From contig NZ_JACXGQ010000002.1 in assembly GCF_022096995.1 (NCBI RefSeq), forward strand, positions 124,001-188,000: DNA of 64,000 nucleotides, given 5' to 3'. The first letter of the stretch is position 1, and each line of letters begins with the position of its first letter. The notes beneath the pieces are model-generated. The model ran no database searches. It saw only the letters and a program-made list of their open reading frames with translations, and was not told the DNA's origin. The stretch comes from Yoonia sp. I 8.24 (GTDB lineage Bacteria > Pseudomonadota > Alphaproteobacteria > Rhodobacterales > Rhodobacteraceae). This document shows positions 1-9,077 of the stretch, in pieces. Made by a program: the position numbers and the translations under genes.

Positions 1-1842
1 GCTGATGAATTGCTAGGTCGCGTGTTGGGTGCGTTTTATGCGCTGGCAGGGGCAGACAGCAACGCCGCGCGCGAAGAATTGCAGCGTGAATTTGCACCAA
101 AGCTGAGCGCATACGCCTCTGAAGTGTCTGAGAATACCGCGCTTTTTGCGCGTGTAAAAACCCTGTGGGATCAGCGTGAAACGCTTGATCTGACGGATGA
201 ACAACAACGCGTGCTCATGTTGACGCACCGTGGGTTTGTCCGCTCCGGGGCGCAATTGTCCGGGGATGATGCGACCGCGCTGCGCGATGCCAAGTCGCGG
301 CTTTCTGTCTTGGGCACGGATTTCATGCAAAACCTACTAGCGGATGAACGCAGCTGGTTCTTGCCTTTGGGGCCAGATGATCTGACAGGCCTGCCTGATT
401 TTGTGATCGCAACGGCCAATGCCGCAGGTGTTGAAAAAGCGGCAGGCGGTCCCGTTGTGACGCTGTCACGTTCCTTGATTGTGCCGTTCTTGCAGTTCTC
501 GGATCGGCGCGATCTGCGTGAAAAAGCCTATGAGGCTTGGGGCGCGCGTGGCGCCAACGGCGGTGAGACCGATAACCGTGCGCTGGCGGCTGAGACGCTT
601 AAGCTGCGCGAAACACGCGCAAAGCTGCTTGGCTATGATAACTTTGCCAACTTCAAACTGGAAACCGAAATGGCTGGCACGCCCGCCGCAGTGAATGATC
701 TGTTGATGCAGGTCTGGGCACCTGCCAAAGCGGCCGCCGAAGCTGACGCCAAAGTGTTGACACAGATGTTGCATGCTGATGGTTTTGAGGGGCCATTGGA
801 GCCATGGGATTGGCGCTATTATGCCGAAAAACGCCGCAAGGAATTGCATGATTTGGACGAGGCTGAGCTAAAGCCCTACCTGCAACTTGACCGGATGATC
901 GAAGCGGCCTTTTCATGCGCGACGCGGCTGTTCGGGCTGGAATTTGCGCCGCTTGAAGGGCCGACCTATCATCCCGATGTCCGTATGTGGGAGGTCACGC
1001 GTAACGGCGCGCATGTCGCGGTGTTCATCGGTGACTATTTCGCGCGCGGGGCAAAACGATCGGGTGCGTGGTGTTCGGCGATGCGGGTGCAAACGCGGAT
1101 TGGCGGCGATATCCGCCCGCATGTCGTAAACGTCTGCAATTTTGCAAAGCCTGAGGAAGGTAAGCCTGCGTTGTTGTCTTATGATGACGCGCGGACCTTG
1201 TTTCATGAATTTGGCCATGCGCTGCATCAGATGTTGTCGGATGTGACCTATGAAAGCATTAGTGGCACATCGGTGGCCCGCGATTTTGTGGAACTGCCCA
1301 GCCAGCTATACGAGCATTGGCTGGAGGTGCCAGAGGTGCTTGCAGAGTTTGCGACCCATGCGGATACGGGTGTGCCGATGCCGCAGGATTTGTTGGACCG
1401 CATGCTAGGCGCTGCAACCTATGATATGGGGTTTCAGACGGTGGAATATGTGGCCTCGGCGCTGGTCGATCTGGCGTTTCACAATGGCCCGGCCCCGGCT
1501 GATCCGATGCAGAAACAAGCGCAGGTTTTGGAACAAATCGGCATGCCGCATGCGATCCGCATGCGCCACGCCACCCCGCATTTTGCACATGTGTTTGCAG
1601 GCGACGGCTATTCCAGCGGCTATTATAGCTACATGTGGTCCGAGGTCATGGACGCTGATGCGTTTGACGCATTTGAAGAGGCGGGTGATCCGTTTGACCC
1701 GGACACGGCAAAGCGTTTGGAAGAAACTGTGCTGTCGTCAGGTGGGTCAGTGGACGCCGCAGACCTTTATGTCGCGTTCCGGGGGCGTTTGCCGGGGGTG
1801 GATGCCCTTCTGAAAGGGCGTGGATTGGCAGGGTCAGCGTAG
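1..1842 (+). CDS. M3-family zinc oligopeptidase, 5' truncated
   Basis: The reading frame is open from base 1, so the gene begins upstream of the window. About 613 residues are present, against roughly 670 for a full dipeptidyl-carboxypeptidase/oligopeptidase A. The M3 zinc site is clear: HEFGH at residues 399-403 counted from base 10, and a third zinc ligand, Glu428, in the downstream VELPSQ segment. These enzymes degrade short peptides, usually in the cytoplasm. The C-terminal helical region (GYSSGYYSYMWSEVMDADAF) is typical of the family. The gene ends just before a palindromic repeat that may stop transcription. Dcp-like or OpdA-like specificity cannot be decided from this sequence. Confidence 0.9.
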   Translation, partial: ADELLGRVLGAFYALAGADSNAAREELQREFAPKLSAYASEVSENTALFARVKTLWDQRETLDLTDEQQRVLMLTHRGFVRSGAQLSGDDATALRDAKSRLSVLGTDFMQNLLADERSWFLPLGPDDLTGLPDFVIATANAAGVEKAAGGPVVTLSRSLIVPFLQFSDRRDLREKAYEAWGARGANGGETDNRALAAETLKLRETRAKLLGYDNFANFKLETEMAGTPAAVNDLLMQVWAPAKAAAEADAKVLTQMLHADGFEGPLEPWDWRYYAEKRRKELHDLDEAELKPYLQLDRMIEAAFSCATRLFGLEFAPLEGPTYHPDVRMWEVTRNGAHVAVFIGDYFARGAKRSGAWCSAMRVQTRIGGDIRPHVVNVCNFAKPEEGKPALLSYDDARTLFHEFGHALHQMLSDVTYESISGTSVARDFVELPSQLYEHWLEVPEVLAEFATHADTGVPMPQDLLDRMLGAATYDMGFQTVEYVASALVDLAFHNGPAPADPMQKQAQVLEQIGMPHAIRMRHATPHFAHVFAGDGYSSGYYSYMWSEVMDADAFDAFEEAGDPFDPDTAKRLEETVLSSGGSVDAADLYVAFRGRLPGVDALLKGRGLAGSA

Positions 1843-1865
1843 GGTGGATCAAGATCCACCTTACG
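1838..1865. repeat. Palindromic repeat, copy 1 (possible terminator)
   Basis: CGTAGGGTGGATC, a 2-nt AA loop and GATCCACCTTACG form an almost perfect 13-bp stem with one G-U pair. It lies exactly between the convergent peptidase and cation-efflux genes and could terminate both. Related palindromes occur at 10299-10317 and 53953-53979. Confidence 0.7.
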
Positions 1866-2769
1866 GGCGCGGATCGTCGGGGTGTTTTGCGACCCCAATT
1901 GGGTCTTTGTGGATCAGCACATCTGCTTGCGGATAGGCGGCCACAATCGCCCGGCGGAGTGCGGCCCCTTTTGCGTGCGCGTCACTGAGTGATTGCGTGC
2001 CATCAAGTTCGATATGCATATTCACAAACACCCGGCTACCTGCAACGCGGGTTTTAAGGTCGTGATAGCCTTCGATACCTTCGTAGGCATCGGCAATTGC
2101 GCAAATGCCGCGGATCATCGTGGGGTCGGCTTGCCGATCCATCAGCGCATCCCACGCGGTTTTCCCGATCCGGAGCGCCCCAACAGCCAATAGGGCTGCC
2201 GCGCCCAGTGCGACCACGCTATCAATCTGCGCAAGCCCCAAACTGGCAGAGGCCCAAAGAGCGAGGATCGCCCCTATATTAGGGATCAGATCGCCAAGGT
2301 AGTGCAGGCTGTCGGCTTGTACGACTTTATTGCCTGTCTTTGCCGCGACCCGCCGCTGCCAAATCACGAGCCCAAGCGTGACCACGATTGAAAACACCAT
2401 CACCCCGATCCCTTGGGCTTCGTGTTCGGGCAAGGTGACGCTGTCATCAAGTAGCCGCAAAATCGCGGCTGTGGCAATCACACCCGCAGAAATCAGAATA
2501 AAAAGAGATTGCCCAAGGGCCGCCAAATCCTCGGCCGAGGTATGGCCAAAATTATGATCGTCATCGGCGGGTTTGGCAGCATAAGCAATTGCGGCGAGCC
2601 CGCCGAGCGACATCATCAAATCCATCGCACTATCTGCCAAGGTCGCCGCGATTGACAGCGACCCAGTTTGCCCAAGCGCCCAAAGTTTGGCGATCACCAA
2701 GACCAATGCAACCGCGACGGAAAGCAATCCGGCAGAAAGGTTCAGGCGGGTGGAGTGGGTATCAGGCAT
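1861..2769 (-). CDS. Cation diffusion facilitator (FieF-type) efflux protein
   Basis: This 302-residue inner-membrane protein belongs to the CDF family, which exports divalent metals (Zn, Fe, Mn or similar) by proton antiport. The transport-site signature is visible: Asp46 and Asp50 in LADSAMD, then His156 and Asp160 in DSLHYLGD, matching the D-D-H-D tetrad of FieF. A His/Asp-rich loop (DDDHNFGH, residues 69-76) and a C-terminal cytoplasmic domain of about 90 residues complete it. Metal specificity cannot be read from sequence alone. It converges with the upstream peptidase across a palindrome and stands apart from the SH3 gene. Confidence 0.88.
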   Translation of the reverse strand: MPDTHSTRLNLSAGLLSVAVALVLVIAKLWALGQTGSLSIAATLADSAMDLMMSLGGLAAIAYAAKPADDDHNFGHTSAEDLAALGQSLFILISAGVIATAAILRLLDDSVTLPEHEAQGIGVMVFSIVVTLGLVIWQRRVAAKTGNKVVQADSLHYLGDLIPNIGAILALWASASLGLAQIDSVVALGAAALLAVGALRIGKTAWDALMDRQADPTMIRGICAIADAYEGIEGYHDLKTRVAGSRVFVNMHIELDGTQSLSDAHAKGAALRRAIVAAYPQADVLIHKDPIGVAKHPDDPRP

Positions 2770-2811
2770 GTTCGAGTGCTAGGCGGTTTCCGGCATGATC
2801 GCAAGCGCGGC

Positions 2812-3342
2812 TTAATCCCTGATTTCCACATCAGACACGCCCCAGATCATCGTTTTTGGGGCCCAGCCGTCGTAGCCGCCCGCGCTGATTTCGCACCATG
2901 TCGGGGTGCAATCGCCCAAGCGTGCGATGACCCCGTGTTCAAGGACGGCACGTGTGCCCGCATCCTCGGAAGGGGTCGCGCGCAGCGGTGTATCATCGCC
3001 GCTGATCAACACGGTACGGACGCCTGATAGCATCGTGTAATGCACCCAGCCGCCTTGGCCGTCGCGATCAATCACCCGGCGCCAATGACCGTATTCGGCG
3101 ATCACTTGCAGGGGCATGTTCCGGCGTTGAAATACCCAGTCGATCCGGTGAGACAGTGATGGACCGCGCCGCACGTTTGCCTCGGATGCCTTGAGCGAGA
3201 CAAATCGCGGCAGCGGCAAGTTGGTTTCGGGGCCTAGCGCGGGGGCATCATTTGCCTCTTGCGCGGTCAGCAAACCGGCGCTGAAACCGCACACAAGCAC
3301 AGCCAGATGAAACACCCGAAGCCATCGCAGCAAATTACCCAT
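2812..3342 (-). CDS. Exported SH3-domain protein
   Basis: A 176-residue protein with an N-terminal signal or anchor (hydrophobic residues 7-27, ending LLTAQEAND) and two bacterial SH3-like segments. The first starts near VSLKASEANVRRGPS (about 48-62) and the second near LISGDDTPLRATPS (about 112-125). ANVRRGPSLSH is the classic opening of an SH3_3 domain, which usually binds peptidoglycan peptides or tunes cell-wall enzymes. No catalytic domain is attached, so it is probably a periplasmic accessory protein. It is divergent from the dehydrogenase gene at 3452. Confidence 0.78.
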   Translation of the reverse strand: MGNLLRWLRVFHLAVLVCGFSAGLLTAQEANDAPALGPETNLPLPRFVSLKASEANVRRGPSLSHRIDWVFQRRNMPLQVIAEYGHWRRVIDRDGQGGWVHYTMLSGVRTVLISGDDTPLRATPSEDAGTRAVLEHGVIARLGDCTPTWCEISAGGYDGWAPKTMIWGVSDVEIRD

Positions 3343-3451
3343 CGTTTACCTTACAACTGCTCAAAATATGGCGCGCGGTTCTTGTGCTGCGCGTCCCTTT
3401 GGCGCAACCTGACACGGAATGCAGAATTTGGAAAGCCACGGGAGGCGCCCC

Positions 3452-4438
3452 ATGCCAGGCAAGCGTATAAGTGTTGTTGTGACGCGACGGTTACCCGACG
3501 TTGTTGAAACGCGGATGAAAGAATTGTTCGACGTGACCCTGCGCGATGAAGACACGCCAATGACCCAAGATGAACTGGCTGCCGCAATGGCCACGACCGA
3601 AGTTTTGGTCGCGACGATTACTGATCAAATTGATGCTAAATTACTGGCGCGTGCGGGGCCAAATTTGCGGTTGATCGCGAACTATGGGGCCGGTGTCGAC
3701 AATATTGATGTGGCCACAGCGCGCGAACGTGGCATTCATGTTTCGAACACGCCGGGCGTGGTCACCGAAGATACGGCCGATATGGTCATGGCGCTGATTT
3801 TGGGTGTCACGCGTCGGTTGGCTGAAGGGCTCCGGTTGGCGCAATCAAACGATTGGCAAGGCTGGTCGCCTACCGCGATGATGGGCGGACGCATACGCGG
3901 GCGCCGCTTGGGCATTCTCGGGATGGGGCGGATTGGGCAGGCGGTGGCGCGCCGTGCGACGGCTTTTGGCATGCAGGTGCATTACCACAACCGCAAGCGC
4001 CTACGCCCAGAAATAGAAGAGGCATTGGATGCCACCTATTGGGAAAGTCTCGATCAGATGGTGGCGCGGATGGATGTCATTTCGATCAACTGCCCGCACA
4101 CGCCTTCAACCTTCCACTTGATGAACGCACGGCGTCTGAAACTGATGAAACCCGACGCGGTCGTTGTGAATACGTCGCGCGGAGAGGTGATCGACGAAAA
4201 TGCGCTGACACGGATGCTGCGGGCTGGCGAAATTGTGGGTGCCGGGTTGGATGTGTTTGAGCGGGGAAGTGAAATTAACCCGCGTCTGAAAGAATTGCCT
4301 AACGCGATTTTGCTACCGCATATGGGGTCGGCAACTGTCGAAGGGCGCATTGAGATGGGCGAGAAGGTGATTGTGAACATCAAAACCTTTGCCGATGGGC
4401 ATCGCCCGCCCGATTTGGTTGTGCCCGCAATGCTATAG
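3452..4438 (+). CDS. D-isomer-specific 2-hydroxyacid dehydrogenase (glyoxylate/hydroxypyruvate reductase-like)
   Basis: I chose the ATG at 3452 (328 residues) over the in-frame one at 3419 because GGGAGG sits just upstream. An N-terminal catalytic half is followed by the NAD-binding motif GILGMGRIGQA (about 154-164), the substrate Arg243 in NTSRGEV and the catalytic His290 in LLPHMGSAT. In most relatives the stretch after DVFE reads R-E-P and supplies the catalytic Glu. Here it is DVFERGSEINP, so that Glu is Gly272 and Glu270 or Glu274 would have to substitute. The family reduces glyoxylate, hydroxypyruvate or similar 2-oxoacids with NAD(P)H. The next gene follows 43 bp downstream, probably in the same transcript. 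Confidence 0.85.
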   Translation: MPGKRISVVVTRRLPDVVETRMKELFDVTLRDEDTPMTQDELAAAMATTEVLVATITDQIDAKLLARAGPNLRLIANYGAGVDNIDVATARERGIHVSNTPGVVTEDTADMVMALILGVTRRLAEGLRLAQSNDWQGWSPTAMMGGRIRGRRLGILGMGRIGQAVARRATAFGMQVHYHNRKRLRPEIEEALDATYWESLDQMVARMDVISINCPHTPSTFHLMNARRLKLMKPDAVVVNTSRGEVIDENALTRMLRAGEIVGAGLDVFERGSEINPRLKELPNAILLPHMGSATVEGRIEMGEKVIVNIKTFADGHRPPDLVVPAML

Positions 4439-4481
4439 CGTTAGCGTTGCCAAAGAAATTCAGATTAAGGGATGGGTCGCG

Positions 4482-5714
4482 ATGCGATTGATGATGCCGC
4501 TTATTGGGCTGTTGATGCTGGTTGTTGCAGCGGCGATTGTCTTTACCTTTAAGATTGTTTGGGACGAACATGTTTTCCAACAGCGCTTGGTCAGTATCGA
4601 GGTCAGTGCCCCCGATGGTTGGGAGGCGGTCCCCTATGAAACATCGCATGGCGAAGCCATCGTCGGAGAGCCGCTAACTGCGTCAGATGCGCCCGCGACA
4701 ACCACACAACGCATTTTGCGCGGGCTTGATGATGTGAACGGCGATCCGCTGAAAGGGGCCGTTTGGTCATTTTTGAATGGTCAAGAAAGCGTGGTCATGC
4801 GCATGGAATTCGCGCCACACCGCCCGCCTCGGAACAATATTCTCGCGCAAATGTCTCAGGCTTCTGCTGGTCCACCCCCGCCCAATCTTGACGTTGATGT
4901 TGCGACAATTCACGGGATCACCCTGATCGTAAAGCCGCGGGTGTCGACGACACCCGATTCTGATATTCCTGAACCTGTGAATTACCGCCGTTTCCAAATG
5001 CGCTTTGGAGATCAAGAAATTGATGAGGTGCTTGACGTTACTGTGACTACCAATGCTAGCGACGCGGCTGTGGTGAATGCATTGATGCAGGTCGATTTCG
5101 CGCGCGCGCATGGTTTGCTGGATACGCCTGATCCGGCGTTTGACCAATCTTCGGGCGTTGTGACACCCGACCAGCAGCCTTTGGCATCGACAGCTCCGCC
5201 GCCTTCACTTGCCTTTGTGGCAGCGGGAATGCTTGAAAACGGCGAAGACCTTGGCGAACCTTGGATGGATGTTTTGGCGCGGATCAAGGCGGATGAAATT
5301 GCGGATTGGGAAAGCCTGATCGCGCTGTACCCAGATGACATCGCGCAAATTCCGCTACCGCTATTTGAATTGCTTGATGATGGGTCACAAGAAAATGCTG
5401 CGCGGTACTTTGCGGCCCGCATGCGTGCAAGCGATCGGACGTGGAATGATCACGAACATTACATCTTGGGCAAAATCATCAATCCCGAGAGCAGCCAAGC
5501 AGATCTTGCTGACTATCTGACCGGATCACCGGATGTGGCTGATGATGTTATCGCGCTTATTCTGCAACTTCCCGAAACCGGTGCCGAGGCTGCAATAGAT
5601 ACGGGTCCCGAGACGGGACAAGCGACTGGAACGCAGGGTGCGAACACCATTCTTCAGTCCGAAAATTGCCGGATTGAGAACGGCATCCGTCGCTGTACGG
5701 TTGACGGAAATTAA
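4482..5714 (+). CDS. Membrane-anchored protein of unknown function
   Basis: I do not recognise this 410-residue protein. The start at 4482 (MRLMMPL) follows AAGGGATGG. The first 27 residues form one hydrophobic helix, so the rest is probably periplasmic and anchored. The middle contains a beta-rich segment (about 30-230) with many Asp, Pro and Thr residues and a Pro-rich stretch (ASAGPPPPNLDVD). The C-terminal half is acidic and helical, and the protein ends in a Cys pair (NCRIENGIRRCTVDGN) that could form a disulfide. An upstream in-frame ATG at 4389 overlaps the dehydrogenase gene and would destroy the N-terminal anchor, so I reject it. Confidence 0.65.
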   Translation: MRLMMPLIGLLMLVVAAAIVFTFKIVWDEHVFQQRLVSIEVSAPDGWEAVPYETSHGEAIVGEPLTASDAPATTTQRILRGLDDVNGDPLKGAVWSFLNGQESVVMRMEFAPHRPPRNNILAQMSQASAGPPPPNLDVDVATIHGITLIVKPRVSTTPDSDIPEPVNYRRFQMRFGDQEIDEVLDVTVTTNASDAAVVNALMQVDFARAHGLLDTPDPAFDQSSGVVTPDQQPLASTAPPPSLAFVAAGMLENGEDLGEPWMDVLARIKADEIADWESLIALYPDDIAQIPLPLFELLDDGSQENAARYFAARMRASDRTWNDHEHYILGKIINPESSQADLADYLTGSPDVADDVIALILQLPETGAEAAIDTGPETGQATGTQGANTILQSENCRIENGIRRCTVDGN

Positions 5715-5851
5715 TTTGTAGAATTCTAAATGAAAAAATAGCATTTTTTTTCATATTGTCGTAATTGTATGATGAGAGGTCGGATGGTTCGCTCAATATT
5801 GGGCGGTTCGGCGCAATCTGAATGCAACACGATGAAAAGGGATTCGGGCTT

Positions 5852-8353
5852 ATGAAAACGCATGTCAAAGCATTGGTCGTCGGTGGCGGGGCCGTTGGGA
5901 CATCAATCGCATATCACTTGGCAAAGGCAGGGTGGGATGACGTCATGTTGCTGGAACGTGATGAACTCACGTCGGGCTCCACATGGCATGCCGCGGGCCT
6001 GCTGCCATATTTCAATATGTCCTACGCATCTAGCCACATCCATGATTATTCGATTAAGTTCTATAAAACGCTCGAAGAAGAAACGGGGCTGAACCCTGGC
6101 TTTTCCGTTGTCGGTAACCTGCGGATGGCGCAGTCTCAGGCACGTATGGATGAATACATGCTTTACGCATCGACAGCGGAAACTGTTGATATCCCTTACG
6201 AATGGATGACCCCTGATCAAATCCGCGAACGCTGGCCGTTGGTGCGCACCGAAGATTTGGTCGGCGCGATTTTTCACCCGACTGACGGCTACATCAACCC
6301 AGCTGACGTAACGATGGCGATGGCCAAAGGGGCCCGTCAACGCGGTGTCACGATTGAACGACGCTGGCAGGTTGATGGCTACCACTGGACGGGCGACCAC
6401 TGGGATGTGACCTGCACTAAAATGGTTGAAAAGGGCGGCAATTTGATTGCGTCCGACGAACAGATTGTGATCCATGCCGAACATGTCGTGACCGCAACGG
6501 GCAACCACGCACAGCGCACGGCCAAACTGTTGGGGATCAAAACCCCCGCGATCCCCGTTGAGCACCAGTTCATCGTCACCGAACCAGATCCCGCCCTTGT
6601 TGAATGGCGCAAACAGCACGGCGAACATCCTGTTTTGCGTGATGTTGATGCACGCTGGTACGTGCGCGAAGAACGCGGTGGCTGGATTCTTGGGCCTTAT
6701 GAAGACGGCGCGCCGTCGCGTTTCCGCTATGGGGTCCCCGATAGTTTCCGCGCGGATCTGTTCCCACTGAACCTTGAACGGATCGAACAGGAATACATGG
6801 ACTTTATCCACCGTATTCCATCTACCGAAGAAGTCGGGCTAAAGGATGATTTCAACGGTCCGATTTGCTACACGCCTGACGGCAACCCGCTGATCGGTCC
6901 AGCACCGGGGCTGCGCAATATGTGGCTGGCGGAAGGGTTCTCATTCGGGATCACGGCTGGCGGTGGTGCAGGATACTACCTTGCGCAAATGATGGTCGAA
7001 GGCGAAGCAGAGATCGACATGGCGTCCCTCGACCCCAAACGCTATGGCAATTGGATGACGTCGGAATATGCGACCGCCAAGAACGAAGAAACCTATCCGT
7101 TCCTTTTGAAATTGCACTGGCCAGACGAAGAACGCCCAGCAGCCCGCCCGCTGCGCACAGCGCCTGCCTATGACCGCCAAGCCAAACGTGGCGCGCAATT
7201 TGGGCAGGTGAATGGCTGGGAACGGCCGAACTACTACGGTCCGCTTGATGCGCCGCAAAACTACGACGAAGAAACCAATTCGTTCCGTCGTGGCGGCTGG
7301 TGGCAGCATGCTGTGGACGAAGCAAAGTCGATCCGCGAAGGTGTTGGCCTGATCGACGCAACCGCCTTTACCAAACACATCGTCAAAGGGCCGGGCGCCG
7401 AAGGCTTCCTTAATTGGTTCACGACCAATAAACTGCCTAAGGTTGGCCGGATCAACCTGACCTATGCGCTTTCGTCCGCGGGCACGACGCGCACAGAATA
7501 CACAATTGTGCGCCTAAAGGATGATGAATTCTATCTTGTCTCTGCCGGGGCATGGACGGCCTATGATTCCGATTACCTGCACAAAGCGATCGAAGACAAG
7601 GAAGCCGAATTTGGCCGGATCGAAGTCCAAGATGTCACCACCCAATGGGGCGTCTTTGCCATCGCCGGACCCAAAGCACGCGATGTGCTGAAAGCGGTGA
7701 TCTGCGATGCGGATCCTGAAACAGCGCTGTCGAACAAACGGTTCCCGTGGCTATCTGCGCGCCAAATTGAATTGGGCATGTGTCCGGTCAATGCGATCCG
7801 CGTGGCCTATACGGGCGAATTGGGCTGGGAATTGCATCACCCAATGGAAATGCAGAACTACCTGTTTGATCTGCTGGAAAAAGCAGGCGCAGAGCACGGC
7901 ATGAAGCTGGTCGGCGCGCGTGCGCAAAACTGGCTCCGTCAAGAAAAATCATACCGGGCCTTTGGGACAGAACTGGGCCGCGACGCGACCCCACTTGAGG
8001 CGGACCTGCCACGGTTCGTTGATCTTTCCAAAGATTTCCACGGCAAAGCCGCGATGGAAAAGATTGGCATCCGGTCCACCTGCGTGACCCTGCTGATTGA
8101 TGGGCCGGACGACGCTGATCCATGGGGCCGCGAGGCGCTGTATGACATGGATGGGACCCGCGTTGGGCGTCTGACATCTGGTGGCTATTCCGTCGCTTTC
8201 GGGAAATCGATTGGGATGGGGTACGTCAAACCGGGCGGAGACGCTGTGGGGACAAAGCTACAGGTCAAGATGTTTGATAAATTATGGCCTGCTGAGATCG
8301 TCGAAGACAGCCCGTATGATCCCAAAAACGCAACCATTCGTATCGATGGTTAA
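5852..8353 (+). CDS. FAD-dependent dimethylglycine/sarcosine dehydrogenase-like protein with GcvT domain
   Basis: The protein has 833 residues from the ATG at 5852 (AAAAGGGA upstream). The N-terminal half is a DAO-type FAD domain opening VVGGGAVGTSIAYHLA. It carries STWHAAGLL, where the His is the covalent FAD attachment residue in dimethylglycine dehydrogenases. After an FAO-type linker, the C-terminal half (from about 430) is a GcvT/aminomethyltransferase fold that binds tetrahydrofolate and takes the released C1 unit. The family demethylates dimethylglycine, sarcosine or related methylated amines in glycine-betaine catabolism. Which substrate this paralogue uses is not determined. It stands alone, upstream of a convergent GNAT gene. 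Confidence 0.85.
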   Translation: MKTHVKALVVGGGAVGTSIAYHLAKAGWDDVMLLERDELTSGSTWHAAGLLPYFNMSYASSHIHDYSIKFYKTLEEETGLNPGFSVVGNLRMAQSQARMDEYMLYASTAETVDIPYEWMTPDQIRERWPLVRTEDLVGAIFHPTDGYINPADVTMAMAKGARQRGVTIERRWQVDGYHWTGDHWDVTCTKMVEKGGNLIASDEQIVIHAEHVVTATGNHAQRTAKLLGIKTPAIPVEHQFIVTEPDPALVEWRKQHGEHPVLRDVDARWYVREERGGWILGPYEDGAPSRFRYGVPDSFRADLFPLNLERIEQEYMDFIHRIPSTEEVGLKDDFNGPICYTPDGNPLIGPAPGLRNMWLAEGFSFGITAGGGAGYYLAQMMVEGEAEIDMASLDPKRYGNWMTSEYATAKNEETYPFLLKLHWPDEERPAARPLRTAPAYDRQAKRGAQFGQVNGWERPNYYGPLDAPQNYDEETNSFRRGGWWQHAVDEAKSIREGVGLIDATAFTKHIVKGPGAEGFLNWFTTNKLPKVGRINLTYALSSAGTTRTEYTIVRLKDDEFYLVSAGAWTAYDSDYLHKAIEDKEAEFGRIEVQDVTTQWGVFAIAGPKARDVLKAVICDADPETALSNKRFPWLSARQIELGMCPVNAIRVAYTGELGWELHHPMEMQNYLFDLLEKAGAEHGMKLVGARAQNWLRQEKSYRAFGTELGRDATPLEADLPRFVDLSKDFHGKAAMEKIGIRSTCVTLLIDGPDDADPWGREALYDMDGTRVGRLTSGGYSVAFGKSIGMGYVKPGGDAVGTKLQVKMFDKLWPAEIVEDSPYDPKNATIRIDG

Positions 8354-8361
8354 AGAATTGA

Positions 8362-8383
8362 GGGCGCGCTATATGCGCGCCTT
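8362..8383. terminator. Hairpin between convergent genes
   Basis: GGCGCGC, a TATAT loop and GCGCGCC followed by TT lie just after the flavoprotein stop and overlap the last codons of the minus-strand GNAT gene. The stem is strong but the T-run is short, so it is a probable terminator rather than a certain one. Confidence 0.55.
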
Positions 8384-9067
8384 CAGCGCATTGATCTGCT
8401 GGCCGTTTGTATCAAAGTTCGCTGGATCAAGCCAATTTTGAAACGCCTTGTCAATGCGCGCCCAGTCCTGATCAAGCACCGAAAACCATGCGGTGTCGCG
8501 ATTGCGACCTTTGTACACAACAGCCTGCTTAAACAACCCATCATAGCAAAAACCAAGCCGCGCAGCCGCGTTACGTGATGGTGCATTGAGCGCATCGCAT
8601 TTCCATTCATACCGCCGATAACCTAAATCGAAGGCGCGTTTCATCATCAGATACATGGCTTCGGTCGCGGCAGGGGTGCGTTGCAGCGCAGGCGCAAAGG
8701 TGATGAAACCGACCTCGACCACACCATTTGCGGGATCGATGCGCAGGAAGCTGGCCACGCCGACGGGCTTTCCGCTGTCTTTCGCGATAATTGTAAAAAA
8801 TAATGGGTCCGCACTGTTTTGTGCCGCCGCAACCCACGTGGCATAGTCATTTTCGGTCGCAAACGGGCCGACAGGCATGTAGGTCCAAAGCGTTCCTGTC
8901 GTATCCGCATCAAACGCAGCAAACAGATCAGCGCTATGCGGCGCCTCAAGTGGCACCAGATCGCAAAACTGCCCATGCATCGGTGTTCTTGGGATCGCTG
9001 GGCATCCTGTCCAATCAGCGACCGGGGCGCCAATTGGCTGCCCCTGTGGGTTTTGGTGTTCGGTCAT
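8369..9067 (-). CDS. GNAT N-acetyltransferase, RimJ/RimL-like
   Basis: A 232-residue protein from the ATG at 9067, which lies 10 nt after the stop of the upstream flavin oxidoreductase and has GAAAGAAG as ribosome site. A longer in-frame start at 9238 would run through the end of that gene and adds no conserved sequence. Features of the RimJ/RimL-like acetyltransferase fold include the N-terminal strand, GVASFLRIDPANGVVEVGF near the middle, and the acetyl-CoA-side helix ending NAPSRNAAARLGF. The likely substrate is a protein N-terminus or a small amine, but nothing in the sequence decides this. It is the last gene of a three-gene minus-strand group. Confidence 0.8.
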   Translation of the reverse strand: MTEHQNPQGQPIGAPVADWTGCPAIPRTPMHGQFCDLVPLEAPHSADLFAAFDADTTGTLWTYMPVGPFATENDYATWVAAAQNSADPLFFTIIAKDSGKPVGVASFLRIDPANGVVEVGFITFAPALQRTPAATEAMYLMMKRAFDLGYRRYEWKCDALNAPSRNAAARLGFCYDGLFKQAVVYKGRNRDTAWFSVLDQDWARIDKAFQNWLDPANFDTNGQQINALKARI

Positions 9068-9077
9068 TTGGCTTCTT

